A stretch of DNA of 64,000 bases from Clostridiales bacterium (GCA_015258265.1 JABZIP010000003.1:1-64000); one strand, 5' to 3'. Numbered from the stretch's first letter, positions 53,511 to 63,810 are shown. Numbers and translations: made by a program. Notes: generated by a model from the sequence alone, not told the origin.

Positions 53511-56500
53511 TTACCAAGTCCTATGCAATTTCCTAAATTCGTCCGAATCGTCCACTATCACCTTCTCTTCAAATGTTTTAACATCTCCGTCCTCATACTT
53601 TGCCGTAAATTCAAAACTAAACTCCATAGGTCCCTTACCTGCCCACTTTCGTTTCATCTCAGGGTTCCAGATTACGCCTACAAAATTTGACGAATTAGCA
53701 TTCTGAGCGGTTTTCTCCAATTTAGTTTTGTACCCCGTACCTATCATTTGACAGCTTACCGCCGCCGCTTGTCCGCCAATCTCTGCATTTAAAACAAATT
53801 TTTCACCTGCCCAAAACACATTGCTTCCTCGCCCTCGCGGCTTCTTCTGTGCAATATAATCCGCCATACTCATTTTTACATTGCACTCTTTTTTGCAAAT
53901 TTTCGCATTATATTTTTGGCGATTTTTTTCCCAGTTTTTAGTATGTCTAACATTGCCTTTTATCGACTTCAAGTCAACAACGAAAAAGCTGTATTTCGAA
54001 ACCCCTGCCGAAGTCGCGTCGCTAACTGTGCATACTACCGTATACATTCCGCTTTCCGCTTTTGCTGTTACAATACCTGTATCAACCGCCCCGTATACAC
54101 CGTTTTTATCCGCTTTGATTCCACGCTCTGTATGCACAAAAACTCTTTTTCCTTTTTTGTATACTTCCGTAATTAAATTCAACTCGTCTTTTTCAATATC
54201 GTCAACTGTAATGTTCAACGAAAAAGGCTTGCCTGCTTCCACTTCATCAGGTACTGTCGAAATCTGTTTCACCCATGGCGCATTCGCGGTACCACCAATA
54301 TAAAACGTTATTTCACAGATATTGCTTTTTTTATCGTAATTCGGATTCCCACCCGCGATTTTACCTCTTGTTGTATCGTCTTCCTGCCAATGGTAAACCG
54401 TGTATTTCCCGTCAACATAAAATCGTTCAATTGGTTTTCCATATACAAATTCCGGTTTTGCTTCAGCCAGCTTTACAATTTCTTCGCTTGTAAACTCACG
54501 CGCAGCCGTATTTCGAATTTTTCTGATGCTGCCGTCAAGATTTTTTATCACGAACGCCGCCTCATTTTCGCCATCGTTATATGGAGTATGCACATACACG
54601 AAGCATTGTTTTTTTGACGGATCCGCTTCGTAATCCAAATAATTTATCTTATACCGAACAAGCTGTCCCTTTTTATAAACCAGTTCTCCCTGCATATCTT
54701 CCGCCTGCCGTTTAGATTTTATAATACTTGCACCGTATTCCTTATTTTCTACATTCCAATCCTTTGCTTCTTCCTCGCTCAAAAACTCTTCAAACTCGGC
54801 TTCTTCAACCTCCGGATCACCTCGGTTTTGTGTAAACACTTGCAAATTGGAAATTCTTACCTCTTCTTCACTTTCGTTTACAAGCTCAAGCCTTGTTGCT
54901 ATTTCTCTTACAGCTTTTATATCCGCTGCAGGGATTTTAGGCGTATAAAACGTTCCCACTACCATAAATTTACCGTTTCCAAGTTCTCTAATCTCGCTTG
55001 ACGGCACGACATCGCTTCCATTCGCATAATATCCTATCTCGAGATTTTTGATACCTATTTCGCAGCTTTGCCTATATCTGGAATAGCCTCTAAATTCAAC
55101 TATATGCTTGCCTTTTTTAAGCATTACTACTGTATACTTCGGCGTACTGAGCAGCTTTGTTCCCGAATTTAGAACTTCATTACCATCCACGATGGAATAT
55201 ACACCCTTATCTTCAAATCTAAAAAACAAATCACACGCCAGATAACCGTCTTTTTCCATTTCAAACTCCAGCGAAAATGTCGCATTGTTACTCCATCTTC
55301 CCGCCATACTCCCAAAGCCCGTATAACGCGCATACCTATCTCCTTTTAGCATAATACCGTTAAATTTTACAAATCCGTCTCTGTATGGCAATCTGAAATC
55401 CTGTTTTTCAACTATTTCCTTACAAAGTGTCTTTTCATCCACTTCATTCGCTCTACGCACCCTAAGCACATCATGCGCATCTGCTTTTTTATAAAGCACG
55501 TATTCGTAAAAATATTGTTTATTAGAATCCAGTTGCAGCGTTTTCACCGCCTTTGAAACCGCACCCGCCGTTTTCCCTTTCAAAGTCAGCATTCCGATAG
55601 GCTTTTTCAGCGTTTCATCAAGTTTTTCCGCTACCTTGTTAATCTCTTTAACAGATAGCATTTCTATTGTTTCGCCGGAATTCGTCAATCCCGTCTTCGC
55701 GATTTCAAAATTTTCAGCATCAAGCGCCATTACATATCTGCTGACACCACGACGCAACATAGCCCTTTTTTTGAATATCTTAAAAAACCTGTCCGCATCA
55801 TTTGCAAAAGGCATATAAACGCATACCGATTTGTCGTCCTCTCGCGTCTTTGTATACCATGTGCCGAAAATTTCATAATCGTCATGCTCCGCATAATCTT
55901 CCGGATACAGAGGAATTTCTCTGGCGAATTCCACTGATTCCAACGCTTTATAAGTATCTATCCTTGCCGCTGCCGCTTTTGAAAATATCCTTCCCCAACT
56001 CGAAACATCAGCTCCCTTAAGCAAATTGTATCGCCCGTTTTTCGTATCCTTTTTTGCAAGCAACATATAAGTCGTTTCTCCATGCGCTGTCTTTCTTTTG
56101 TAGTATATCTCGTGCATCTTACCATTAAAATCCCAAATATACATACCGTAACTGCCTCTGCGCCTATTTGTCGCACTGTCGTAATCTACTATGAGTGCAT
56201 AACAATCCGTAAACTCTCCTCTTTCGTTTTCTACTCCTCCTACATCTATGATTCTGCCTACATCAGTTATGTACCTCGAAAAAACAGGCTTTATTACACG
56301 CTGCGCCATATCTACATACCACGATGAAAATACATACCTCTCATTGCTGCTCACCATTTTTTTACCGGAAACAACTATATTCCCGTTAATATCCATACTT
56401 ACAGGGATAAGCGAAAAATACTCATAGATATTTTCCTTTTCAATTTCGTCAAACTTGCCGTCGAAACTCGGGTACGGAATTTGCGTCAATTCCTCGCTTT

Positions 56501-59252
56501 CAAGATTAAGCGAGCAATAATAAAATTGATATTGCCCCTTCTTCTCCACAAACTGCAAACTTCCGTTTTGAAGACGCGGTAAATAAGCCTCGCTTTGCGT
56601 AATCTTTTTAGAAAGCCTGCTTGCTATATTGTATGCTGTGATTCCTTCCAGCCCCACAAAATAAAGCACATTACCACCTTGTCCCGAAAATATTTCTTTC
56701 CCGCGTTTTATAACTATTGGAATCTCTCCTATGTACTGTCCGCTCTTTCTGACAAGCAAAATCGTCTTTTTCGCCGCCTCGCAAGAAATCAATACGTATC
56801 TTCCGTTCTTATCTATATATGCGACAGGCGAATCTTCATTTACCGTAAAGCTCCACTCCTGCATTCCCGTAAATGCATTGTTTGCTATCAGCTGATAAGG
56901 TTTGGAACACACCGTGTATTCCCTTTCCGTTTGTAAAACTGCAGAGCTCATACTATAAACATAATCTTCGTCGCTAAGCATATAAACCGAATTGGAAAAC
57001 ATATCATAAAGACCGCTTGTATATTGAATCTCCGCAATTTTCTTATAATAACTTGAATTCGAATCCGTTTTTCGTATTTTTAGCCATGAAATATTAGCAT
57101 CTATACCTTTTTCGATAAGCTCGCTTTGCAAGCGGGTTTCGCTCTTTTTAGCTTCCTCCACAGCGCTTTCGCTCCCGACTATCACAAGATCCGCTTGCGC
57201 ACTTTCTATAGGTGTAATGCTTACCTTTGGTGCAATATTCACTACGCAAGATTGCGCCTTTCCCTCTCCCTCTAGGTATTCTTGAGGTTTAATAAATTCC
57301 GGAAGCGTTTCCTCAATCCATTTTTCCTTTACATGCAATTTAATCTCAAATTTTCCTACGCCTTCTCGCTTGAACGATACCTTTTGATTAGTTCCTGCCG
57401 CGACATTTTTATACTCCGCCTGATTTTCAAGCGCATCAAATGCCCCGAAACCTCCATTGTTTTCGGGAGCGTACATCCAAGTTCTTTCAAATACATCGCC
57501 ATCGCTTTTTGTGCTATCTTCAACCGTAATACTCGCAAAATTAGTTCCTGCATTTCGTATAAAAGTATCTTGCATATTTATATTGACACTTGGCGGTAAA
57601 TCCGGACGCACGCTGAATCTGCCATGCTGAATATCAGTATCGCCCTTTAAATCCTCCACCTTCAGAATATACGAAAACTCCCTCGGTGCATTGCCTGTTT
57701 CGTAAAAATTCGGATATTTTGTCAAAAACTCTAATTGTAAACTGCTGAAATACTCATTTTGCTTTTCAAATTTCAGCTCTCTCGTTTTAATAGAATTCCC
57801 CTCGTGTTTCAAGTTGTCTTTGTCAAATTTCGCTTTTTCTCCGCTCGTCAAATCCTCGATTTCCAGTTCATAATTTATAATCGGTTTTGCCGGACAAGTA
57901 GCTATGTGCGCAGTAAAAATCTGTTTGCGATTCTGTTTTTGAACCCCTCCGATTTTAACATTTGCAAAAGGCGTTTTCAAAATTTCTACATTCTTCGTAT
58001 CAAACAATCTGCCGCCCGACTTCAAATCAACCTGCAAAGTAACAGGATATATTCCCCGCTTAAAAAATATTACCTCCGCATCTACACCTTTCCTACGAAC
58101 ATTTCCTCCGAACGCCCTATAAGAATTAGAAGCAAATCCCTCCTTGTAAGCAGTTCCCGCCGATACAGAATTTCCGTCCACTGTAAACTCACTCCAGTCG
58201 TAAACATCAAAAGGATGCCCCTCGTACGCCTGCTTCGGTGCTTCCAATATCGCTTTGCCATCGACTTGTCTACCATCCGTAACCACTACCGTCTTGACAC
58301 ACGACGCCTCTTGACCTTGCACAGTCCTAATAGTAAATCTATATGTATCGCTTCCGATATTCTCGCCTGTACGAACTGTTTTTCCGCCTGTGTTTGTTCC
58401 AGCTTTACCATTTCCTTTCCACCTTATTATCTCGCTCCAACCGCTACCGCTTTGCTTTTCCAAGATTCCTTCAGAAACAGTCAAAAGGCTGTCAACCCTG
58501 CTTATATCAGACAAAGTGTAACTCTCACCTTTTTTAACGCTGGACGGCGCATCCAAATCCGCATACAAATCCTCAACTTGTGCGTATTTTTGATACCTAA
58601 AAACAATAGGCGTATAAAAAAGTGTAAGCTCATTGTTACCCAGATCTATACTAAGCGCTTGCCTAATCGCATCCTCAATAGCTATATGAACCTGTGGATA
58701 GCGCCATGCAATTTCGGATTCTCCACCAAGAGGTGCATAAATCTCACGCCTTGCCAGTTCTCCTCCGTTCGGTATTTTAGCATATTTTTTCACAGTCGCA
58801 ACGACTCCCAATCGCTGATTGGATATAAGCTGCGCACCATAGCTCCAATTAAGATTATTTCCGCTTGAAGTAGCGGTAATATTGCTGATTTTTGCCGAAT
58901 ACGGTGCGTAATTTATCTCAAAACTGCACCCTTGCGGTATATTATGGCTACAAGAATTTGAATCGTTAAAGTTAAATTGTCCCTCATTTCCAAGAAGCGG
59001 ATACGAACCTATCACCTCAATCTCATCTGCAAATCGTATATTTGCAGCAAACTCGTGATATGTCCCCGGTGCAAGTCCTCTTCCATTCCAATTACTCCCC
59101 GAATATGCAAGCTGAACGCCTATATCCAAATGCTGATACACTTTTGGAAGCAAAACCTTTGTTTTGGCATAGCTTGCATCTTGAAAGCCGAATACCGATA
59201 ATATTATCAGGCAAAAAAACATTATCAGTCCAATCTTTTTCCCAGACATCAC
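53511..59252 (-). CDS. Giant exported multidomain protein heading the ter operon
   Basis: 1913 residues, a signal peptide ending near residue 29 (SYA-KT) and no other membrane helix, LPxTG or SLH anchor. Repeated beta-sandwich regions look like Ig/PKD modules (about 235-420, 570-690 and near 1650-1780). A middle part (about 780-1150) has regularly spaced hydrophobic strands like a beta-propeller. A jelly-roll-like module follows (around 1360-1480, with RYTGFGSMAGRW and VVMLKKGKHIVEF), and a C-terminal domain contains HTKNWEKNRQKYN and FWAGEKFVLNA, seen in other clostridial exported proteins. No catalytic motif is recognised. It is first behind a perfect promoter, 92 bp before yceG. Domain limits are estimates. 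Confidence 0.8.
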   Translation of the reverse strand: MMSGKKIGLIMFFCLIILSVFGFQDASYAKTKVLLPKVYQHLDIGVQLAYSGSNWNGRGLAPGTYHEFAANIRFADEIEVIGSYPLLGNEGQFNFNDSNSCSHNIPQGCSFEINYAPYSAKISNITATSSGNNLNWSYGAQLISNQRLGVVATVKKYAKIPNGGELARREIYAPLGGESEIAWRYPQVHIAIEDAIRQALSIDLGNNELTLFYTPIVFRYQKYAQVEDLYADLDAPSSVKKGESYTLSDISRVDSLLTVSEGILEKQSGSGWSEIIRWKGNGKAGTNTGGKTVRTGENIGSDTYRFTIRTVQGQEASCVKTVVVTDGRQVDGKAILEAPKQAYEGHPFDVYDWSEFTVDGNSVSAGTAYKEGFASNSYRAFGGNVRRKGVDAEVIFFKRGIYPVTLQVDLKSGGRLFDTKNVEILKTPFANVKIGGVQKQNRKQIFTAHIATCPAKPIINYELEIEDLTSGEKAKFDKDNLKHEGNSIKTRELKFEKQNEYFSSLQLEFLTKYPNFYETGNAPREFSYILKVEDLKGDTDIQHGRFSVRPDLPPSVNINMQDTFIRNAGTNFASITVEDSTKSDGDVFERTWMYAPENNGGFGAFDALENQAEYKNVAAGTNQKVSFKREGVGKFEIKLHVKEKWIEETLPEFIKPQEYLEGEGKAQSCVVNIAPKVSITPIESAQADLVIVGSESAVEEAKKSETRLQSELIEKGIDANISWLKIRKTDSNSSYYKKIAEIQYTSGLYDMFSNSVYMLSDEDYVYSMSSAVLQTEREYTVCSKPYQLIANNAFTGMQEWSFTVNEDSPVAYIDKNGRYVLISCEAAKKTILLVRKSGQYIGEIPIVIKRGKEIFSGQGGNVLYFVGLEGITAYNIASRLSKKITQSEAYLPRLQNGSLQFVEKKGQYQFYYCSLNLESEELTQIPYPSFDGKFDEIEKENIYEYFSLIPVSMDINGNIVVSGKKMVSSNERYVFSSWYVDMAQRVIKPVFSRYITDVGRIIDVGGVENERGEFTDCYALIVDYDSATNRRRGSYGMYIWDFNGKMHEIYYKRKTAHGETTYMLLAKKDTKNGRYNLLKGADVSSWGRIFSKAAAARIDTYKALESVEFAREIPLYPEDYAEHDDYEIFGTWYTKTREDDKSVCVYMPFANDADRFFKIFKKRAMLRRGVSRYVMALDAENFEIAKTGLTNSGETIEMLSVKEINKVAEKLDETLKKPIGMLTLKGKTAGAVSKAVKTLQLDSNKQYFYEYVLYKKADAHDVLRVRRANEVDEKTLCKEIVEKQDFRLPYRDGFVKFNGIMLKGDRYARYTGFGSMAGRWSNNATFSLEFEMEKDGYLACDLFFRFEDKGVYSIVDGNEVLNSGTKLLSTPKYTVVMLKKGKHIVEFRGYSRYRQSCEIGIKNLEIGYYANGSDVVPSSEIRELGNGKFMVVGTFYTPKIPAADIKAVREIATRLELVNESEEEVRISNLQVFTQNRGDPEVEEAEFEEFLSEEEAKDWNVENKEYGASIIKSKRQAEDMQGELVYKKGQLVRYKINYLDYEADPSKKQCFVYVHTPYNDGENEAAFVIKNLDGSIRKIRNTAAREFTSEEIVKLAEAKPEFVYGKPIERFYVDGKYTVYHWQEDDTTRGKIAGGNPNYDKKSNICEITFYIGGTANAPWVKQISTVPDEVEAGKPFSLNITVDDIEKDELNLITEVYKKGKRVFVHTERGIKADKNGVYGAVDTGIVTAKAESGMYTVVCTVSDATSAGVSKYSFFVVDLKSIKGNVRHTKNWEKNRQKYNAKICKKECNVKMSMADYIAQKKPRGRGSNVFWAGEKFVLNAEIGGQAAAVSCQMIGTGYKTKLEKTAQNANSSNFVGVIWNPEMKRKWAGKGPMEFSFEFTAKYEDGDVKTFEEKVIVDDSDEFRKLHRTW

Positions 59253-59305
59253 TCCTCCTTATTAAGTTTTATTGTTATCTTTTTACTTTAATGTATTTAT
59301 TTGTA

Positions 59306-59334
59306 ATTATATACCTGTTGTTAAATTATGTCAA
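59306..59334 (-). promoter_or_regulatory. Consensus promoter for the giant-protein/ter operon
   Basis: On the minus strand TTGACA (59329-59334), 17 bp spacer, TATAAT (59306-59311): a perfect sigma-A promoter about 50 bp before the giant gene. Confidence 0.9.
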
Positions 59335-59468
59335 TAAGATTTATTAAAAACATCACGCGACACAAAATATAAATTTAGTACCTCCGATATATCACATAAT
59401 TGTTTATGCTTACTTTATTTTGTGTATACTATAGTTATAATATCGCAGTTAAATCATAGGAGGCTCTT

Positions 59469-60113
59469 ATGAAAAGATGTGTAATAATCACCGGTTTTAT
59501 CACAGGAAATTTGAAAAAACTGATAAGAATTAAAAAAAACGACTTCATAATCTGCGCCGACAAAGGTTATGCTTATGCAAAATCCGCTAAAATCAAGCCG
59601 GATATCTTGATTGGTGATTTCGACTCGCTAAATATCGACCTGCCGGATGATATCAACATCGTGCATTATCCCAGTGAAAAAGACGACACTGACACAATGC
59701 TGTGTCTAAAATATGCGCTTGACCGCGATTTCGAAGAAATCGTTTTAATAGGCGGAATCGGAGGCAGAATCGACCACACTATTGCCAACATACAAGCTAT
59801 GGCGTATACGTTGGACAACTGGCAAGGCAACGACCGCTATCAGAAGCGAATTTCCATGATAGACGATAAAAACTGGATAATTATGCTCAAAAACAATGCC
59901 ATTTCGCTTACGGGGCACGAAGGACAACTTCTTTCCATAGCCAGCTTTACCAACGAATCCAAAAAAGTCAGCACAACGGGCTTGCACTGGAATCTTAGAG
60001 AAGCTACTCTCGCAAACACATTTCCGCTCGGTGTAAGCAACTTTTTTGAGGATACCAAAGTAACCATATCCGTTGGCGACGGCACACTGCTTGTAATTTT
60101 ATCGCAAGACTAA
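59469..60113 (+). CDS. Thiamine pyrophosphokinase
   Basis: Makes thiamine diphosphate from thiamine and ATP. 214 residues with the family motifs ICADKGYAYA, PDILIGDFDS, DDTDTMLCLKYAL and GGIGGRIDHTIANIQ, and the C-terminal thiamine-binding domain with GLHWNL. AGGAGG lies before the start. Divergent from the giant gene; a bidirectional terminator follows. Confidence 0.95.
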   Translation: MKRCVIITGFITGNLKKLIRIKKNDFIICADKGYAYAKSAKIKPDILIGDFDSLNIDLPDDINIVHYPSEKDDTDTMLCLKYALDRDFEEIVLIGGIGGRIDHTIANIQAMAYTLDNWQGNDRYQKRISMIDDKNWIIMLKNNAISLTGHEGQLLSIASFTNESKKVSTTGLHWNLREATLANTFPLGVSNFFEDTKVTISVGDGTLLVILSQD

Positions 60114-60140
60114 TCTTGTCAACTATATTTATAATAAAAA

Positions 60141-60200
60141 AGTAGAACGATTTAAAATACGCCACGCTAAATAAGCGTGGCGTATTTTTTTCGTTCTACT
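60141..60200. terminator. Long bidirectional terminator
   Basis: AGTAGAACGA (60141-60150) pairs with TCGTTCTACT (60191-60200), enclosing a second stem of 15 bp (60154-60168 with 60174-60188) and A/T runs on both sides. It separates two convergent genes. Confidence 0.9.
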
Positions 60201-60242
60201 TAAAATTTTACTTATCATAACATATGTTACAATAAACCGATA

Positions 60243-61037
60243 TTAACTTGTCAGCGCCTTCGCCAAATCCCCTATGCTTTCGCTAATCAAAGAATTCACG
60301 AGCTTGCCGCTATAAGGAATTCGACAATTATACTCAGCCTCGTAAATAGCTTCACTTGGCAAAAGCGGCAAGCTGAAATCAGGCTTAAGCCGCAAACACT
60401 CGAATAGCTCAGACTTATTGATTCCTTCGTTCTCTTTGTTAAGCACAAATATTATCTTTTTATCAAACATACGAATTTTTTTAATCGTACACAATTTTTC
60501 ATAACCTGCAATCAACCTGCTAGGCAGCGGATCTATCACGAAAACAACCATGTCCATTTCAGACAGCACATCCTCATCTTCCGCATAATCGTTCAAATCG
60601 CACACTACTACATCCGCAACTATATTATTTATCAAACTGACAAATTTAAAACTGCTAACGGCACACGCAGCCTCTACATTCCGCATCATACCTTTTGGAA
60701 CCCATAACGCCCAGTTAATCCTTTCATCCAAATTGACCTTGCCGTTTATACTGACTCCGCGCATAATTTCATCAAAAAAATTTATATATGTTTTCCCTAA
60801 AAATCGCTTATCCATACCCAAACTGTCGTACAACTGAATCTCGCCTTTTACAACCTTCATCCCCTCGACGAACGCCACCCTCTTGCCTTTCGCCTTTGTA
60901 AGTTCCTTAGCCAGCGCTGTTGCCACCATTGACGCTCCCGCGCCATGTGCCATCCCTATCACGCCTATTTTGATTCTGTCGTGCTTTCTTGAATATTCAA
61001 AATCTTCGCTTTCTCGAACAAAAATCCTATCTAACAT
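60243..61037 (-). CDS. MinD/ParA-like protein with degenerate Walker A
   Basis: 264 residues. The fold order is that of a P-loop NTPase (KIGVIGMAHGAGASMVATALA at 23-43, then KRVAFVEG, DVVVCDLND, MVVFVIDPLPSRLIAGYEKL, KIIFVLNKENEG), but the Walker A lysine and following Ser/Thr are not in place (HGAGASM), so ATP hydrolysis is doubtful. ATG 61037 follows AAGGAGGGA. Alone on its transcript with its own promoter. Another MinD-like orphan is at 20908; whether they work together is unknown. Confidence 0.75.
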   Translation of the reverse strand: MLDRIFVRESEDFEYSRKHDRIKIGVIGMAHGAGASMVATALAKELTKAKGKRVAFVEGMKVVKGEIQLYDSLGMDKRFLGKTYINFFDEIMRGVSINGKVNLDERINWALWVPKGMMRNVEAACAVSSFKFVSLINNIVADVVVCDLNDYAEDEDVLSEMDMVVFVIDPLPSRLIAGYEKLCTIKKIRMFDKKIIFVLNKENEGINKSELFECLRLKPDFSLPLLPSEAIYEAEYNCRIPYSGKLVNSLISESIGDLAKALTS

Positions 61038-61072
61038 ATTCCCTCCTTCCTTAATATTTAGCTTGCAGGAAT

Positions 61073-61101
61073 ATATTACCATTAGATATTATTTTTGTCA
61101 A
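61073..61101 (-). promoter_or_regulatory. Promoter for the degenerate MinD-like gene
   Basis: On the minus strand TTGACA (61096-61101), 17 bp spacer, TAATAT (61073-61078), 35 bp before the chosen start; it lies within the longer open frame and so supports the shorter start. Confidence 0.75.
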
Positions 61102-61117
61102 TATATATTTGCAATTT

Positions 61118-62983
61118 TTACCATTTGTATTTTTTATCGTACAAAAGTCCGGCAATAAACACAACCACCACAGAACCCGCATTGTGCACGAGTGCACCTG
61201 TCGTTGGAGTAAGTATTCCCATTGCCGACAGCATTACACCCACAAAATTGATGCACATGGAAAGAGTTATAGCGATTTTTATCGTCTTGACCGTCATATT
61301 TGACAGCCACTTCAAATATGGAATTTTCAAAATATCTTCCGTCATCAAAGCAATATCCGCAGCCGAAATTGCAATATCGCTGCCCATTACTCCCATGGCA
61401 ACGCCTACATCTGCAATTTTAAGCGCGGGTGCATCGTTTACACCGTCGCCTATCATGCAAACTGTTCCGTTTCTTTTGATTTCTTCCACATTTTCAACCT
61501 TTTCCTGTGGAAGCAGCTGCGCGTGAATTTCCGAAATCCCTATCTTGTTTCCAAAAAATTCTGCTGCCGTTTTTTTGTCGCCCGTTAAAAGTACAGTCTT
61601 AATATTCATAGCTGACAATCTGTCTATTACATCTTTTGCCTCCGAACGAAGCACATCGGACAAAGTAATTATACCGATTACCTTTTGCTCATCGCCTGCA
61701 ATTACGCAGGCTTTTCCCTCAATCGCAGCTTTTTCCAGCATTTCTAAAGCCTCCGCACCCATAGCAATTCCGTTTTCAGCGATGTATTTCTCATTTCCGA
61801 AATAGTACAGTTTTTCACCTATTGTTGCTGAAATTCCCCTACCTGCAAACATCTTAAAATTTCGAGTTTCATAAAGTTCAATTTTGTCTTCTTTGGCTTT
61901 TGCCGTAATGGCTTTTCCAAGCGGATGTTCGCTGTTTTTTTCAGCAGATGCCACTATTTTAAAAAGTTCTGCCGAATCTGCACCTTCAAATGCAGCTATA
62001 TCACTTACAGTCAACTTGCCATATGTAAGCGTTCCCGTCTTGTCAAAAGCAACTGTGTCAACTCTTCCCATTTTTTCCAGAGCTTCACCCGACTTTATTA
62101 TTACACCGTATTTTGTAGCCTGTCCGATTGCCGCCATTATTGCCGTAGGCGTTGCAAGCACCAATGCGCATGGACAGAAAACAACAAGTACAGCAACTCC
62201 TCTTTCCACATCTCCCGTAATCAGATATGTTACGATTGCAATCAAAAGCGCAAAAGGCACCAAAAAACTCGCCCATTTATCCGCTATTCGCTGCGTCGGT
62301 GCTTGATTTTTTTCCACTTCTTCAACCATTCTTATCAGCTTTTGAAGCGAGCTGTCCTCGCCCACCTTCAATGCTTCAATTTCTACAAATCCGAAGCGAT
62401 TTATCGTACCGCTGTACACCTCATCTCCAACTGTTTTATCAATCGGCAAGCTCTCGCCTGTCATTACGGACTGGTCTATCGATGTTTCCCCTGTAATTAT
62501 CTTTCCGTCAACCGGAATCACCTCTCCCGGTAGCACTCGCAGCACATCTCCTTTTTTTACCTGAGCGACATCAAGCAGAACTTCTTCGCCGTCTTTTACA
62601 ACCCTTGCCTTTTGCGGTGCAAGCGCTATTAGATTTGTAAGTCCCTGCTTTGCCCGCGCCGTAGTTTTTTCTTCCAGCAATGCACCTATCTGCATTATAA
62701 ATACAACTTCGCCTGCCGCGAAAATATCTCCTATCAATATTGCTGCAATCATCGCCATACATATAAGGAGTGCCGACGATATCTTACTTATACCTTTATT
62801 ATATATAATCCTCCAGATAGCAAGATATAAAAGCGGAAGTCCGCATATAACTATCGTAACCCACGCCAGATTATCTGCATACGCATAACCCGCTTTCGGC
62901 ATTACAAAAGATGCAATCAAGAATATACCTGCGATTACAGTCATATACCACCCTGCCAAAAAATCGTTAATTTTTTTTACCAT
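61118..62983 (-). CDS. Heavy-metal P1B-type ATPase without N-terminal metal-binding domain
   Basis: 621 residues. The membrane CPC motif is C270-P-C272, the phosphorylated Asp is D314 in DKTGTLT, and SEHPLGKAI carries the HP motif; GDGVNDAPALKIADVGVAMG is the hinge. It starts directly with membrane helices, so no HMA or His-rich domain is present. The last helix region reads LVHNAGSVVVVF, unlike the HEGxT of cobalt pumps. Export of zinc, cadmium or another soft transition metal is likely; the ion is undetermined. No metal regulator is adjacent. Confidence 0.92.
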   Translation of the reverse strand: MVKKINDFLAGWYMTVIAGIFLIASFVMPKAGYAYADNLAWVTIVICGLPLLYLAIWRIIYNKGISKISSALLICMAMIAAILIGDIFAAGEVVFIMQIGALLEEKTTARAKQGLTNLIALAPQKARVVKDGEEVLLDVAQVKKGDVLRVLPGEVIPVDGKIITGETSIDQSVMTGESLPIDKTVGDEVYSGTINRFGFVEIEALKVGEDSSLQKLIRMVEEVEKNQAPTQRIADKWASFLVPFALLIAIVTYLITGDVERGVAVLVVFCPCALVLATPTAIMAAIGQATKYGVIIKSGEALEKMGRVDTVAFDKTGTLTYGKLTVSDIAAFEGADSAELFKIVASAEKNSEHPLGKAITAKAKEDKIELYETRNFKMFAGRGISATIGEKLYYFGNEKYIAENGIAMGAEALEMLEKAAIEGKACVIAGDEQKVIGIITLSDVLRSEAKDVIDRLSAMNIKTVLLTGDKKTAAEFFGNKIGISEIHAQLLPQEKVENVEEIKRNGTVCMIGDGVNDAPALKIADVGVAMGVMGSDIAISAADIALMTEDILKIPYLKWLSNMTVKTIKIAITLSMCINFVGVMLSAMGILTPTTGALVHNAGSVVVVFIAGLLYDKKYKW

Positions 62984-63041
62984 ATAGCCTCCCTACAATT
63001 ATTTTAAATACATTAAACTCTTGTATCTCTTTGTACTTTTA

Positions 63042-63070
63042 ATTATACAACTTTATTTGATTCAAAACAA
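63042..63070 (-). promoter_or_regulatory. Promoter for the metal ATPase
   Basis: On the minus strand TTGTTT (63065-63070), 17 bp spacer, TATAAT (63042-63047), about 60 bp before the ATG. Confidence 0.6.
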
Positions 63071-63162
63071 CACACAGTTTATAGATTTTTGATAAAAAAT
63101 ATGGTTTTTAGGTGCATATTGTGATATATTATATATTATTTCAAGAAAAGGATACTCGAAGA

Positions 63163-63810
63163 ATGAATAAATTCAAGACACTAACAGACCATGTCTACGA
63201 ATACATTGCCGAAGAAATCTTGTCCGGCAATATAGAACTTGGCGAAAAAATCAACGAAAATCAAATTTGCAATCTGCTTTCTATCAGCCGCACTCCCGTT
63301 CGAGAGGCTCTCATAGAATTATCGCGCGACGGCATTTTAGATAATGTTCCTCGAAAAGGATTCGTAGTTAGAAAACTTACTTTAAAAGATTTAAAAGAGC
63401 TTTACGCTCTGATAGGAATTTTGGAAAGTGAAGCTGCAAGACTGGCTTGCCCAAATTTAGATAAAAAATCGCTCGATGATATGAAATTTTACATCGACAG
63501 TATGGATTTGGCTATTTCTCAGTCAAATTTCTCAATTTACCACAAGCAGCAAGATGCGTTTCACAATACTTTTGTGAACAAATGCGGAAACGACACGCTG
63601 ATATTAACACTCGCTCACCTGAAGAACCAGCTGCTTAGAAAAACATATGACGAAACGACTTTCCCGAATATAATAAACATATTATTTGATACAAACAAAG
63701 AACATAAAGAAATTTACGAATTGTTCAAACAAAAAGATGCCGAAGCCGTCGGCGAATATCTAAAAAACGTTCATTGGCAGCCACAAAAAGCTGAGTACGA
63801 AATCTCCTGA
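63163..63810 (+). CDS. GntR family regulator, FadR/FCD subfamily
   Basis: 215 residues. The N-terminal winged helix (HVYEYIAEEILSGNIELGEKINENQICNLLSISRTPVREALIELSRDGIL, about 7-58) is classic GntR, and the rest is an all-helical FCD ligand domain (about 75-205) with a likely metal/ligand site from its Asp and His residues. ATG 63163 is chosen with AAAGGA upstream; the frame is open back to 63112. Effector and targets are unknown; it is divergent from the metal ATPase gene. Confidence 0.9.
   Translation: MNKFKTLTDHVYEYIAEEILSGNIELGEKINENQICNLLSISRTPVREALIELSRDGILDNVPRKGFVVRKLTLKDLKELYALIGILESEAARLACPNLDKKSLDDMKFYIDSMDLAISQSNFSIYHKQQDAFHNTFVNKCGNDTLILTLAHLKNQLLRKTYDETTFPNIINILFDTNKEHKEIYELFKQKDAEAVGEYLKNVHWQPQKAEYEIS

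Noticed and set aside
57759..58868. 369-codon open frame on the plus strand inside the giant gene
   Set aside because: It is antisense to a well-supported coding region, has no ribosome site, and its translation is Arg/Ser/Tyr/Phe-rich with no domain; a shadow frame.
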